Part shown: piece after piece, positions 1 to 6,260 of the stretch | How the letters are laid out: every line of letters starts with the position of its first letter | How positions within the stretch are numbered: position 1 is the first letter of the stretch | DNA from: an uncultured Desulfuromonas sp. | GTDB lineage: Bacteria > Desulfobacterota > Desulfuromonadia > Desulfuromonadales > Trichloromonadaceae | Reading direction: 5' to 3' | DNA: 8,448 nt | Assembly: GCA_937982495.1 (NCBI GenBank) | Contig: CALJLX010000026.1 | Location: 1-8,448 of the forward strand | Made by a program: the position numbers and the translations under genes | Notes under the pieces: model-generated | What the model saw: only the letters and a program-made list of their open reading frames with translations | Told to the model about the DNA's origin: nothing | Databases searched by the model: none

Positions 1-167
1 ATACCCTGCGCCATTCCTTCGCCAACCATCTACTGGAAAACGGGGCGGATCTGCGCTCGGTGCAGACCCTGCTCTGTCATGTGGACATGGCCACCACCCA
101 GATCTACACCCAGGTGACCCGGGAACGTCTGCGGCAAATTCACGAGCGCCATCATCCCCGGGGCTGA
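1..167 (+). CDS. xerD: Tyrosine recombinase XerD/XerC-type, C-terminal fragment (5' end outside window)
   Basis: This is the last 54 residues of a site-specific tyrosine recombinase; the readable frame starts at base 3 and stops with TGA at 165-167. XerC and XerD cut and rejoin DNA at dif to resolve chromosome dimers at division. The visible segment carries the C-terminal half of the catalytic core. The motif arginine lies in [11 protein letters not shown] (bases 9-11), followed by the [11 protein letters not shown] segment typical of Xer proteins. The second conserved histidine is in LLCHVD (His codon 78-80), and the nucleophilic tyrosine is in TTQIYT (Tyr codon 105-107). The usual LLGH reads LLCH here, so the glycine before the histidine is replaced by cysteine. 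The C-terminus is short after the tyrosine, as in Xer proteins. XerD is slightly favoured over XerC on the wording of the motifs, but the fragment alone cannot exclude XerC or another integrase. The next gene starts 41 nt downstream in the same direction. Confidence 0.85.
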   Translation, partial: TLRHSFANHLLENGADLRSVQTLLCHVDMATTQIYTQVTRERLRQIHERHHPRG

Positions 168-208
168 TCCATGGCGGGGCCGGGAAATAATTTCATCGCG
201 AGGAGATC

Positions 209-1411
209 ATGAAATATATCGTTTTATTAGGGGACGGCATGGCCGATGAGCCCCTGGAGGAGCTTTCCGGGCGGACGCCGCTGGAACATGCCCGGACCCC
301 GAACATGGACGCGCTGGCCCAAAAGGGAGAGGTCGGCCTGATGGAGACCGTGCCCCAGGGCTTTCATCCCGGCAGCGACGTCGCCAATCTTTCCGTTTTC
401 GGCTACGATCCCGCCACCTGCTATAGCGGTCGCTCGCCCCTGGAAGCGGCGAGCATGGGGGTGGAGCTCGGCCCCGACGATGTTGCCTTTCGTCTCAACC
501 TGGTGACGCTGCTGCCTCATTACGGCAAGCTCTATATGGAGGATTTCTCCGCCGGGCATATCACCACCGCCGAGGCGCGGGAGCTCATCACCACCCTGCA
601 GGAAGAATTGGGCGGTGACGAATTCCAGTTTTATCCTGGGGTCTCCTATCGGCATCTGATGGTCTGGAAGGGAGGCAAGGACAAGCTGACCTTCACTCCA
701 CCTCACGACCTGACCCATCAGAGCATCGAAGATCATCTGCCCCGGGGGGAGGGGGCCGAGGCTCTCATCGATCTGATGAATTCGGCGCAGATGCTTTTCA
801 AAACGCACCCGGTCAACAACAAGCGCCTTGACGCCGACCTGGCTCCGGCCAATTCCATCTGGCTCTGGGGGCACGGCCGCGCTCCGCGCATGGAGACGAT
901 GAAACAGAAATTCGGGGTCAGCGGCGCCGTCATCTCCGCCGTCGATCTGATCAAGGGCATCGGCGTCTGCGCCGGACTCGACGTTATCAATGTCCCCGGC
1001 GCCACCGGCTATCTCGACACCAACTACCGGGGCAAGGCCGAGGCCGCCCTGGAGGCGCTGAAGACGCGGGATTTCGTCTACCTGCATGTGGAAGCGCCGG
1101 ACGAAGCCGCCCATTCCGGCAATCTGCAGGACAAGATCGCCGCCATCGAGGCCTTCGACGAGCTGGTGGTCGGCACGGTGCTGGCCGGACTGCCGGCCCT
1201 GGGCGACCACCGGGTGCTGGTTCTTCCCGACCATCCCACCCCGGTGCGCAAAATGACCCACACCCTCGACCCCGTCCCTTACATCCTCTATGGCTCGGCC
1301 GGGGACTTTCCGCCGGTGGGGAAGGTGCAGGGCTATGGGGAAAAGGCCGCCCTCTCCACCGGAATGCATCTGCGCCAAGGGCACGCCATGATGCCTCGAC
1401 TGCTCGGCTGA
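209..1411 (+). CDS. apgM: Cofactor-independent phosphoglycerate mutase / proposed homoserine kinase (ApgM family)
   Basis: A 400-aa protein of the alkaline-phosphatase superfamily, archaeal-type 2,3-bisphosphoglycerate-independent phosphoglycerate mutase branch. Members interconvert 3- and 2-phosphoglycerate. A bacterial subfamily that looks like this one has been proposed to act as a homoserine kinase, and sequence inspection cannot choose between them. Visible metal-site motifs are LLGDGMADEP at the N-terminus (Asp9), HPGSDVANLS with the likely nucleophile Ser56, VEAPDEAAH (Asp298, His302), LPDHPTP (Asp341, His342) and THTLDP (His351). The GYDP and YSGRSPLEAAS segments (about 65-83) are also family hallmarks. 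Length is normal for the family. The start at ATG 209 is supported by AGGAG at 201-205, although the spacing is short at 3 nt, and by the family N-terminus. No threonine-pathway gene lies nearby. A hairpin terminator at 1438-1468 ends the transcript, which may begin in or before xerD. Confidence 0.85.
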   Translation: MKYIVLLGDGMADEPLEELSGRTPLEHARTPNMDALAQKGEVGLMETVPQGFHPGSDVANLSVFGYDPATCYSGRSPLEAASMGVELGPDDVAFRLNLVTLLPHYGKLYMEDFSAGHITTAEARELITTLQEELGGDEFQFYPGVSYRHLMVWKGGKDKLTFTPPHDLTHQSIEDHLPRGEGAEALIDLMNSAQMLFKTHPVNNKRLDADLAPANSIWLWGHGRAPRMETMKQKFGVSGAVISAVDLIKGIGVCAGLDVINVPGATGYLDTNYRGKAEAALEALKTRDFVYLHVEAPDEAAHSGNLQDKIAAIEAFDELVVGTVLAGLPALGDHRVLVLPDHPTPVRKMTHTLDPVPYILYGSAGDFPPVGKVQGYGEKAALSTGMHLRQGHAMMPRLLG

Positions 1412-1437
1412 TCCGAATTTTCCGCAAGGTTGCGCCA

Positions 1438-1468
1438 GGGGCGATCCACTTTGTCGGATCGCCCCTTT
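1438..1468 (+). terminator. Rho-independent-type terminator after apgM
   Basis: A perfect 10-bp GC-rich stem, GGGGCGATCC (1438-1447) with GGATCGCCCC (1456-1465), encloses an 8-nt loop and is followed by TTT and then GCTTC. The U tract is short, so termination may be incomplete. It sits 26 nt after the apgM stop codon and before the kor promoter region, which fits a transcript boundary. Confidence 0.75.
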
Positions 1469-1504
1469 GCTTCATCCGGGCAAACCCTTCCGGGGAATTT
1501 TTCA

Positions 1505-1533
1505 TTGACGCCCGCGGGGGTGTTTGTTAGTTT
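1505..1533 (+). promoter_or_regulatory. Candidate sigma70 promoter of the kor operon
   Basis: TTGACG (1505-1510) matches the -35 consensus at five of six positions. A weak -10, TAGTTT (1528-1533), lies 17 nt downstream; the overlapping TTAGTT gives 16 nt. This is the only good -35 seen in the 192-bp gap between apgM and korD, and it follows the terminator. The poor -10 suggests a weak or activated promoter. A 20-bp dyad overlaps the -10 and the probable start point. Confidence 0.5.
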
Positions 1534-1550
1534 CAAAAACTTGATTGAAA
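1531..1550. promoter_or_regulatory. Dyad-symmetric possible operator overlapping the kor promoter
   Basis: TTTCAA (1531-1536) and TTGAAA (1545-1550) form a perfect inverted repeat around 8 nt. A second, nested symmetry, TCAA-AAAC-TTGA, covers 1533-1544. The element is A/T-rich in a GC-rich neighbourhood and overlaps the proposed -10, where repressors commonly bind. No known regulator site is recognised, so the operator role is inferred from symmetry and position. Confidence 0.35.
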
Positions 1551-1603
1551 CGCCAAGATTAGTCGTTATCCAACGTGGTTCGCGTTCGAAAAGGATATCC
1601 ATC

Positions 1604-1828
1604 GTGCCAAAAGTTGTGATCGATGAATTGCGCTGCAAGGGCTGCGGACTCTGCACCACCGCCTGCCCCCATGGCCTGATCCGCATGAGCGACAAGCTCA
1701 ACCGCCAGGGCTTCCTGCCGGCGGTCATCAGCGACGAAGATCAGGAAAAATGCGTCTCTTGCGCCATGTGCGCCCGGATCTGTCCGGATGTGGCCATTAC
1801 CATCTTCAAGAAAGTCAACATCGCCTGA
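1604..1828 (+). CDS. korD: 2-oxoacid:ferredoxin oxidoreductase, ferredoxin-like delta subunit (KorD)
   Basis: A 74-aa 2x[4Fe-4S] ferredoxin that passes electrons from the oxidoreductase core to soluble ferredoxin. Cluster-binding motif one is CKGCGLCTTACP (Cys 11, 14, 17, 21) and motif two is CVSCAMCARICP (Cys 50, 53, 56, 60). Both are complete CxxCxxCxxxCP sets. The GTG at 1604 is chosen because AAGGAT at 1591-1596 lies 7 nt upstream and the resulting PKVVIDELRCKGCG N-terminus is typical of delta subunits. An in-frame ATG at 1430 would add 58 residues, but that stretch reads through the terminator and promoter and looks non-coding. It is the first gene of the kor operon, with 64 nt before korA. 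The 4Fe-4S binding is certain from the motifs; the subunit assignment comes from the adjacent korABC. Confidence 0.88.
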   Translation: MPKVVIDELRCKGCGLCTTACPHGLIRMSDKLNRQGFLPAVISDEDQEKCVSCAMCARICPDVAITIFKKVNIA

Positions 1829-1849
1829 TATTCTCAGCGCGCTCCGCCC

Positions 1850-1868
1850 CTCGCCGGATAGGCGCGAG
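1850..1868 (+). other. Imperfect intercistronic hairpin between korD and korA
   Basis: CTCGCC (1850-1855) can pair with GGCGcGAG (1861-1868) around a 5-nt loop, with C1865 bulged. It lies inside the 64-nt korD-korA gap, 15 nt before the korA ribosome-binding site. It could affect transcript processing or the relative amounts of KorD and KorA. There is no U tract, so it is not a terminator. Its role is inferred only. Confidence 0.25.
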
Positions 1869-1892
1869 AGGCCGGATCGTTTGGAGGTCGTT

Positions 1893-2957
1893 TTGCAGAA
1901 ACGTCTGTTGGTCAAAGGCAACGAAGCCGTCGCCATGGGGGCCATCGAAGCGGGCTGCCGCTTCTATTTCGGCTACCCCATCACCCCCCAGAGCGACATT
2001 CCCGAATATATTTCCCGCGAGTTTCCCAAGGTCGGCGGCACCTTCATCCAGGCCGAGAGCGAAATCGCCTCGATCAACATGCTGCTCGGCGCCAGTGCCT
2101 GCGGCAAGCGAGCGATGACCTCCTCCTCCAGCCCCGGCATCTCCCTCAAGCAGGAGGGGATTTCCTACATGGCGGGGAGCGAACTGCCCGGGCTGATCGT
2201 CAACATCGCCCGCAGCGGTCCCGGCCTCGGCGGCATCGACGCCTCCCAGTCCGACTACTTCCAGGCGGTGAAAGGGGGCGGTCACGGCGGTTATCACACC
2301 ATCGTCCTCGCGCCTCATTCGGTGCAGGAGATGTACGACCTGACCATGCTCGCCTTCGATCTCTCCGACCGCTACCGGGTGCCGGCCATGCTGTTGGGCG
2401 ATTCCGTCCTCGGGCAGATGAAAGAGGCGCTGATTCCCCATCCTTACGTTGCTCCCGCCGATCTTCCGGCCAAGGACTGGGCCGTTTCCGGCAAGGCCGG
2501 TCGCGCCCAGCGGGTGGTCAAATCCCTTTATCTCGGCGACGGCGAGCTCGAAGCCCACAACTGGAAGCTGCACCGCAAGTACCAGGAGATGCGCGAGCGG
2601 GAAACGCGCTGTGAAACCGCCGGTCTCGACGACGCCAGACTGCTGGTGACCGCCTTCGGCGTCACCGCGCGCATCGCCAAGACTGCCATTCGCATGGCCC
2701 GGGAAGAGGGGCTCAAGGTCGGCCTGCTCCGTCCCATCACCCTCTTCCCCTTTCCGGACAAAGCCTTCGCCGACGCCACCGCGCGCGCCAAGCGGGTGCT
2801 CTGCTTCGAGCTCAACACCGGCCAGATGGTGGAGGATGTGCGCCTTTCCGTCTCTCGCGATGCCGATGTCTTTTTCTACGGCCGCCCGCCGGGAGCCGGC
2901 TCCCTGCCGACCCCGGAAGAGCTTCTCGCCCAGATTCGCAAGCATTACAAGGATTGA
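1893..2957 (+). CDS. korA: 2-oxoacid:ferredoxin oxidoreductase, alpha subunit (KorA)
   Basis: A 354-aa alpha subunit of the pyruvate-ferredoxin-oxidoreductase superfamily. With KorB it decarboxylates a 2-oxoacid with coenzyme A to an acyl-CoA and reduced ferredoxin. The hallmark GYPITPQSDIPEY is at about 27-39. The conserved acidic stretch FIQAESEIASINMLLGAS (51-68) contributes the catalytic/TPP-activating glutamate. SSSSPGISLKQEGI (77-90) and the RSGPGLGG segment (108-114) are also typical. The C-terminal part (LLVTAFGVTARIAK, GLLRPITLFPFP) is the transketolase-C-like domain. The TTG at 1893 is chosen because GGAGG (1883-1887) precedes it by 5 nt and KRLLVKGNEAVAMGA is the family start. A farther ATG at 1788 overlaps korD and gives a non-homologous leader. 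2-Oxoglutarate is the likeliest substrate, but a branched-chain 2-oxoacid is possible. Confidence 0.9.
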   Translation: MQKRLLVKGNEAVAMGAIEAGCRFYFGYPITPQSDIPEYISREFPKVGGTFIQAESEIASINMLLGASACGKRAMTSSSSPGISLKQEGISYMAGSELPGLIVNIARSGPGLGGIDASQSDYFQAVKGGGHGGYHTIVLAPHSVQEMYDLTMLAFDLSDRYRVPAMLLGDSVLGQMKEALIPHPYVAPADLPAKDWAVSGKAGRAQRVVKSLYLGDGELEAHNWKLHRKYQEMRERETRCETAGLDDARLLVTAFGVTARIAKTAIRMAREEGLKVGLLRPITLFPFPDKAFADATARAKRVLCFELNTGQMVEDVRLSVSRDADVFFYGRPPGAGSLPTPEELLAQIRKHYKD

Positions 2958-2959
2958 TC

Positions 2960-3715
2960 ATGTCGAGCGCCCTGCAACAGGTATTCGCCCATCCCGTTTC
3001 CCTCAAGGATGTCCAGACCCATTTCTGCCCCGGCTGCCAGCACGGCACCATCCACCGCCTGGTCGCCGAGGCGATGGACCAGTTCGGCGTTCAGGACAGA
3101 ACCATCGGCGTCGCTTCCGTGGGCTGCAGCGTCTTTCTCTACGGCTATTTCGACATCGACGTGGTCGAAGCGCCCCACGGCCGGGCGCCGGCGGTGGCGA
3201 CCGGGGTCAAGCGCGCCTGCCCGGACAAATTCGTCTTCACTTATCAGGGGGACGGCGATCTGGCGGCCATCGGCACCAGCGAAATCATTCACGCCGCCAA
3301 CCGGGGGGAGGGAATGACGGTCTTTTTCGTCAACAACACCACCTACGGCATGACCGGCGGGCAGATGGCGCCGACCACCTTGCCGAGCCAGAAAACCTCC
3401 ACTTCTCCCTACGGTCGCAACGTCGCCAACGACGGCTATCCGATCCGCATGGCCGAACTGCTGGCCCAGCTCGAAGGGGTGGCCTACAGTGCCCGGGTGG
3501 CGGTCAATACCCCGAAAAACGTGGTTCAGGCCGGACGGGTTGTCAAGCAGGCCTTCGAAACCCAGATCCAGGGGCGGGGCTTTTCCTTCGTCGAAGTGCT
3601 CTCGGCCTGCCCAACCAACTGGGGGATGGATCCCCTGACGGCCAATGCCCGCGTCGCCGAGGAGATGATCCCTTACTTCCCCCTGGCGACCTTCAAGGAT
3701 ACGAGCGCCGCCTGA
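2960..3715 (+). CDS. korB: 2-oxoacid:ferredoxin oxidoreductase, beta subunit, TPP-binding (KorB)
   Basis: A 251-aa beta subunit that binds thiamine diphosphate and completes the active site with KorA. HFCPGCQHG (Cys23, Cys26) is the N-terminal family motif, and SVGCSVFLYGYFD follows at 53-65. The TPP/Mg motif runs from GDGD (97-100) to VNNTTYGMTGGQ (124-135), the expected GDG-to-NN spacing. PTTLPSQKTSTSPYGRN follows, as is usual in KorB/VorA-type proteins. The ATG at 2960 is preferred over the TTG at 2954: AAGGA at 2949-2953 is 6 nt before the ATG but directly abuts the TTG. The start lies 2 nt after the korA stop codon, giving tight coupling that suits a 1:1 heteromer. The length is slightly below 2-oxoglutarate-type beta subunits but normal for the short class. 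Confidence 0.92.
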   Translation: MSSALQQVFAHPVSLKDVQTHFCPGCQHGTIHRLVAEAMDQFGVQDRTIGVASVGCSVFLYGYFDIDVVEAPHGRAPAVATGVKRACPDKFVFTYQGDGDLAAIGTSEIIHAANRGEGMTVFFVNNTTYGMTGGQMAPTTLPSQKTSTSPYGRNVANDGYPIRMAELLAQLEGVAYSARVAVNTPKNVVQAGRVVKQAFETQIQGRGFSFVEVLSACPTNWGMDPLTANARVAEEMIPYFPLATFKDTSAA

Positions 3716-3740
3716 ATTGGGCGCGCCGATGGAGAAGACA

Positions 3741-4301
3741 ATGAATCATGAGGTTTTCATGGCCGGATTCGGCGGCCAGGGTATTTTGCTGATCGGCAAC
3801 CTGCTGGCCTACGCGGCCATCCGCGAGGGGCGCAACACGTCCTATTTCCCCGCCTACGGCGTCGAGAAACGGGGCGGAGCGGCGACCTGCACGGTGGTGG
3901 TCGCCGACGGCGAAGTCGGCTCGCCGGTCATCGGCAATCCGGGCGCGGCGATTCTGCTCAATCCCCTGTCCATGGAGAAATATTTCGGCCGGGTGCGTTC
4001 CGGCGGCCTGTGCATCGTCAACAGCTCCCTGATCGAAGAGAGCGGCGAGAGCCGCTCCGACCTGCGCGTGCTGCGCCTGCCCCTCAACGAGCTGGCCCTG
4101 GAAATCGGCGATGCCCGGCTGCTCAACATGATCGCCATCGGCGCCTACGCCGAGCTGACCGGCGCCGTTTCCCTCGATGCCCTCAAGGCGGCCCTTGCCG
4201 ACGCCCTGCCGGAACGCAATCATCGCTTCATCCCCCTTAACGTGCAGGCCATCGACCTCGGCGCCGCCCATGCCCGCGCGGCGCTCGGCGCGGCCGCTTG
4301 A
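3741..4301 (+). CDS. korC: 2-oxoacid:ferredoxin oxidoreductase, gamma subunit (KorC)
   Basis: A 186-aa gamma subunit of the kor complex. It begins with the glycine-rich AGFGGQGILLIGNLLAYAA (8-26), the signature of the POR gamma domain, followed by YFPAYGVEKRGGAATCTVVVAD (35-56). SPVIGNPGAAILLNPLSMEKY (61-81) is also characteristic. The ATG at 3741 is selected because GGAG (3731-3734) lies 6 nt upstream. In-frame starts at TTG 3717 and ATG 3729 would add 8 and 4 residues but have no better ribosome-binding site. The gap to korB is 25 nt. It is the last gene of the kor set. No convincing terminator follows: only a run of six T (4315-4320) without a real stem, so read-through into holC is likely. 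Confidence 0.9.
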   Translation: MNHEVFMAGFGGQGILLIGNLLAYAAIREGRNTSYFPAYGVEKRGGAATCTVVVADGEVGSPVIGNPGAAILLNPLSMEKYFGRVRSGGLCIVNSSLIEESGESRSDLRVLRLPLNELALEIGDARLLNMIAIGAYAELTGAVSLDALKAALADALPERNHRFIPLNVQAIDLGAAHARAALGAAA

Positions 4302-4322
4302 GCTTTCGCTTCCGTTTTTTCG

Positions 4323-4336
4323 TTTACGCCCGTAAA
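4323..4336 (+). promoter_or_regulatory. Small inverted repeat masking the holC ribosome-binding site
   Basis: TTTACG (4323-4328) and CGTAAA (4331-4336) are perfect complements around two bases; five pairs with a four-base loop is the realistic fold. The 3' arm overlaps AAAGG (4334-4338), the only plausible Shine-Dalgarno for holC, 9 nt before its ATG. Folding could lower holC translation, but the stem is short and A/T-rich. Confidence 0.3.
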
Positions 4337-4347
4337 GGTTCGGCGCC

Positions 4348-4764
4348 ATGCCCAAGGTTGAATTCGTCAAGCTGAAGAAGCCCGAAAAAGCCCTGCATCT
4401 GTGCGAGTTGGCCGAGGAGTTCTTCACTTCCGGCGAGCGGGTGCTGATTCTGCTGCAGGACGACAACCAGGCGGTGACCCTCGACCGTTTCATGTGGACC
4501 TGGAAAAAGGGTTCTTTTCTTCCCCACGCCTACGACAACGGCGCCGTCGACTGCCTCGACGAGCCGGTGGTGATCACCGGTGAGGAGCGCAATCCCAACG
4601 GCGCGGGGGTGCTGATCATGGGCAATCCCGCTTCCCTCCAGTTCGCCCGGCAGTTCGAGCGGATCATCGACTTCGCCGAAATCCACGACGATGCCCTGGC
4701 GGAGGCCGCGCGCCGCCGTTTCGCCCGCTTCCGGGAGGCCGGCTTTGCCCCGTCCATGCGTTAA
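4348..4764 (+). CDS. holC: DNA polymerase III chi subunit (HolC)
   Basis: A 138-aa protein matching the HolC family. In Escherichia coli chi links the clamp-loader complex to single-strand-binding protein at the replication fork. Recognisable segments are RVLILLQDDNQAVTLDRFMW (31-50), then WKKGSFLPHA (52-61), and the C-terminal IIDFAEIHDDALAEAARRRF (106-125) followed by FREAGF. They align in order with E. coli chi (AxRLDxxLW, FxPH, VDFxxxxxxxxxxAxxRYKxYRxAGF). The start at ATG 4348 has AAAGG 9 nt upstream and the expected PKVEFVKL beta-strand N-terminus. The gene lies 46 nt after korC and 19 nt before rsmE. No holD (psi) gene is visible nearby; psi is narrowly distributed, so chi here may act without it. 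Confidence 0.85.
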   Translation: MPKVEFVKLKKPEKALHLCELAEEFFTSGERVLILLQDDNQAVTLDRFMWTWKKGSFLPHAYDNGAVDCLDEPVVITGEERNPNGAGVLIMGNPASLQFARQFERIIDFAEIHDDALAEAARRRFARFREAGFAPSMR

Positions 4765-4783
4765 CCGGGGCGGGTTCGAGAGC

Positions 4784-5509
4784 TTGCTGCGGGTGGCCGC
4801 TACCGTGACGCCGGAGCAGGAAATCCCCCTTTCCGAAGCGCTGGCGACGGCGCTGGACTGCTGGCGGGCTCGGCCCGGCGAGATTTTCACCCTGGTCGAT
4901 GGGTCGGGCGCTTTCCATCGTGTCCGGCTGCGCGACGACGAGGGCCGCCGCGTCCTCATCCCCTTCGAGAAGTTTTCCGTCACTCCCGAAAGTCCCGTGG
5001 AAATCGTCGTCTATCAGGCCCTGCCGGAAAAGGAGCGCTTCGAGCTGGTGTTGCAGAAACTCACCGAAATCGGCGTCCGCCGCATTGTCCCCTATGTCTC
5101 GCGGCGTTCCACGACCCTCGACGAGCGCGATGCCGCGCAGAAAAAATCCCACCGCTGGCCCGAGGTGCTGCGCCGCGCCGCCTATCAGTGTCGGCGGGGG
5201 ATGTTGCCGGAACTGGCGCCGGTCCTCGACTGGCCCGGGGTGCTGGCCGAATGCGCCGAGAGTGAGCTGCGCCTGATGCTTTACGAAGGGGCGGCGGGTT
5301 GGACCCTCAAGGAAGCCCTGCGCGGTCAACGGCCGGAACGCATCGCCCTGGTGGTCGGTCCCGAGGGGGGCTTCACTCCCGAGGAGGCCGCCCAGGCGCA
5401 AGGGGCGGGAATTTTGCCGGTCAGCCTTGGCGGGAGGATTCTGCGCACCGAGACGGCAGTCATCGTCGGCGCGGCGCTGGTGCAATACACCCTGGGGGAT
5501 CTGGGATGA
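4784..5509 (+). CDS. rsmE: 16S rRNA (uracil1498-N3)-methyltransferase RsmE
   Basis: A SPOUT-class methyltransferase that makes m3U1498 in 16S rRNA with S-adenosylmethionine. The C-terminal knotted domain is clear: VVGPEGGFTPEE (190-201), LGGRILRTETA (215-225) and the closing VGAALVQY. The central motif PEKERFELVLQKLTEIGV (81-98) and HRWPEVLRRAAYQCRRGMLP (123-142) are family signatures, although the usual AxEQ reads AYQ. The start is uncertain. TTG 4784 gives 241 aa, normal for RsmE, and starts 19 nt after holC. GTG 4793 is possible. The longer ATG 4691 start lies wholly within holC coding sequence and adds a non-homologous leader. The N-terminal PUA-like domain is diverged and lacks the usual MRRFF start. 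The stop codon overlaps the trmJ start (ATGA). Confidence 0.88.
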   Translation: MLRVAATVTPEQEIPLSEALATALDCWRARPGEIFTLVDGSGAFHRVRLRDDEGRRVLIPFEKFSVTPESPVEIVVYQALPEKERFELVLQKLTEIGVRRIVPYVSRRSTTLDERDAAQKKSHRWPEVLRRAAYQCRRGMLPELAPVLDWPGVLAECAESELRLMLYEGAAGWTLKEALRGQRPERIALVVGPEGGFTPEEAAQAQGAGILPVSLGGRILRTETAVIVGAALVQYTLGDLG

Positions 5510-6255
5510 CGGATGTCGCCATGAATCTCGAAAATATCGCCGTGGTCCTGGTCGAGCCTCAGGGGGCGCTGAACATCGGCTCGGTCTGCCGGGCGATGAT
5601 GAATTTCGGCTTTAGCGATCTGCGTCTGATCAATCCGAGCGCCGACCACCTCTCCGACGAGGCCCGGCGCATGGCGGTCAAGGCCGGCGGATTGCTGGAG
5701 TCGGCGCGGCTTTTCTCCGACCTCCCCTCGGCCCTGGCCGACTGCCGACTCTGTCTCGGCACCACCCGGCGCTTCGGCAAGTATCGGGAGGATTTCCTCC
5801 ATCCCGACGAGGCGGCGCGGGAATTGCTGCCGATGACGGCCACGGGCCGCACGGCTCTTGTCTTCGGCCGGGAGGATACCGGGTTGCTGACGGCGGAACT
5901 TGATCTCTGCCAACGTTTCATCACCATCCCCACCGCCGATGCCCTGCCGTCCATGAACCTCGCCCAAGCCGTCTCCCTCTGCCTCTATGAGACGGCCAAG
6001 ACCTTCGGCGAACTCCAGGGCCGCCGACACGGGCGCAAGAAACTGGCCGAGAACCGCACCCTGGAGGGACTCTACGCGCACATGCGCCGCACCCTGCTCG
6101 ACATCGAATTTCTCGATGCCCAGAATCCCGAGCACATTCTCCGTTCCTTCCGCCGCATCTTCGGCCGCGCCGGGCTCAGCGACCGGGAAGCGCGCATTCT
6201 CCACGGCCTCTTTAGTCGCATCGACTGGGTCGAGTCCGAGCGGAGAAAAGGGTAG
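5506..6255 (+). CDS. trmJ: tRNA (cytidine/uridine-32-2'-O-)-methyltransferase TrmJ
   Basis: A 249-aa SpoU/TrmH-class methyltransferase that 2'-O-methylates position 32 in the tRNA anticodon loop. The three SPOUT motifs are all present: EPQGALNIGSVCRAMMNFGF (17-36) with the conserved Asn23 and Arg29, LVFGREDTGL (118-127), and IPTADALPSMNLAQAVSLCL (141-160). The C-terminal helical extension, with LLDIEFLDAQNPEHILRSFR (197-216) and ARILHGLFSRIDW, is specific to TrmJ and separates it from RlmB or TrmH. The start at ATG 5506 overlaps the rsmE stop as ATGA and has GGGGGA (about 5494-5499) upstream. ATG 5521 would lose only five residues. It ends 5 nt before the next gene, so translational coupling on both sides is likely. 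Confidence 0.9.
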   Translation: MTDVAMNLENIAVVLVEPQGALNIGSVCRAMMNFGFSDLRLINPSADHLSDEARRMAVKAGGLLESARLFSDLPSALADCRLCLGTTRRFGKYREDFLHPDEAARELLPMTATGRTALVFGREDTGLLTAELDLCQRFITIPTADALPSMNLAQAVSLCLYETAKTFGELQGRRHGRKKLAENRTLEGLYAHMRRTLLDIEFLDAQNPEHILRSFRRIFGRAGLSDREARILHGLFSRIDWVESERRKG

Positions 6256-6260
6256 ACTGC

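Noticed and set aside
168..208. Possible promoter between xerD and apgM
   Set aside because: The 41-nt gap holds only the apgM Shine-Dalgarno and a short A/T-rich stretch, with no pair of -35/-10 elements at sensible spacing.
227..1384. Long open frame of 385 codons on the - strand opposite apgM
   Set aside because: It mirrors a well-supported gene, has low-complexity Gly/His/Gln-rich composition typical of antisense frames in GC-rich DNA, and shows no family motif.
1430..1603. N-terminal extension of korD from ATG 1430
   Set aside because: It would translate through the terminator hairpin, the promoter and the dyad. The GTG at 1604 has a good Shine-Dalgarno and gives the normal family length.
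1815..2945. Open frame of 376 codons on the - strand opposite korA
   Set aside because: It is an antisense shadow of korA, with no recognisable domain and no convincing ribosome-binding site.
4302..4322. Possible terminator after korC (TTTTTT at 4315-4320)
   Set aside because: Only a 3-4 bp AGC/GCT stem lies upstream of the T run, and it is separated from it, so it is too weak to call.
4664..5485. Open frame of 273 codons on the - strand across holC and rsmE
   Set aside because: It spans two confident + strand genes and shows no motif; it is a shadow frame.
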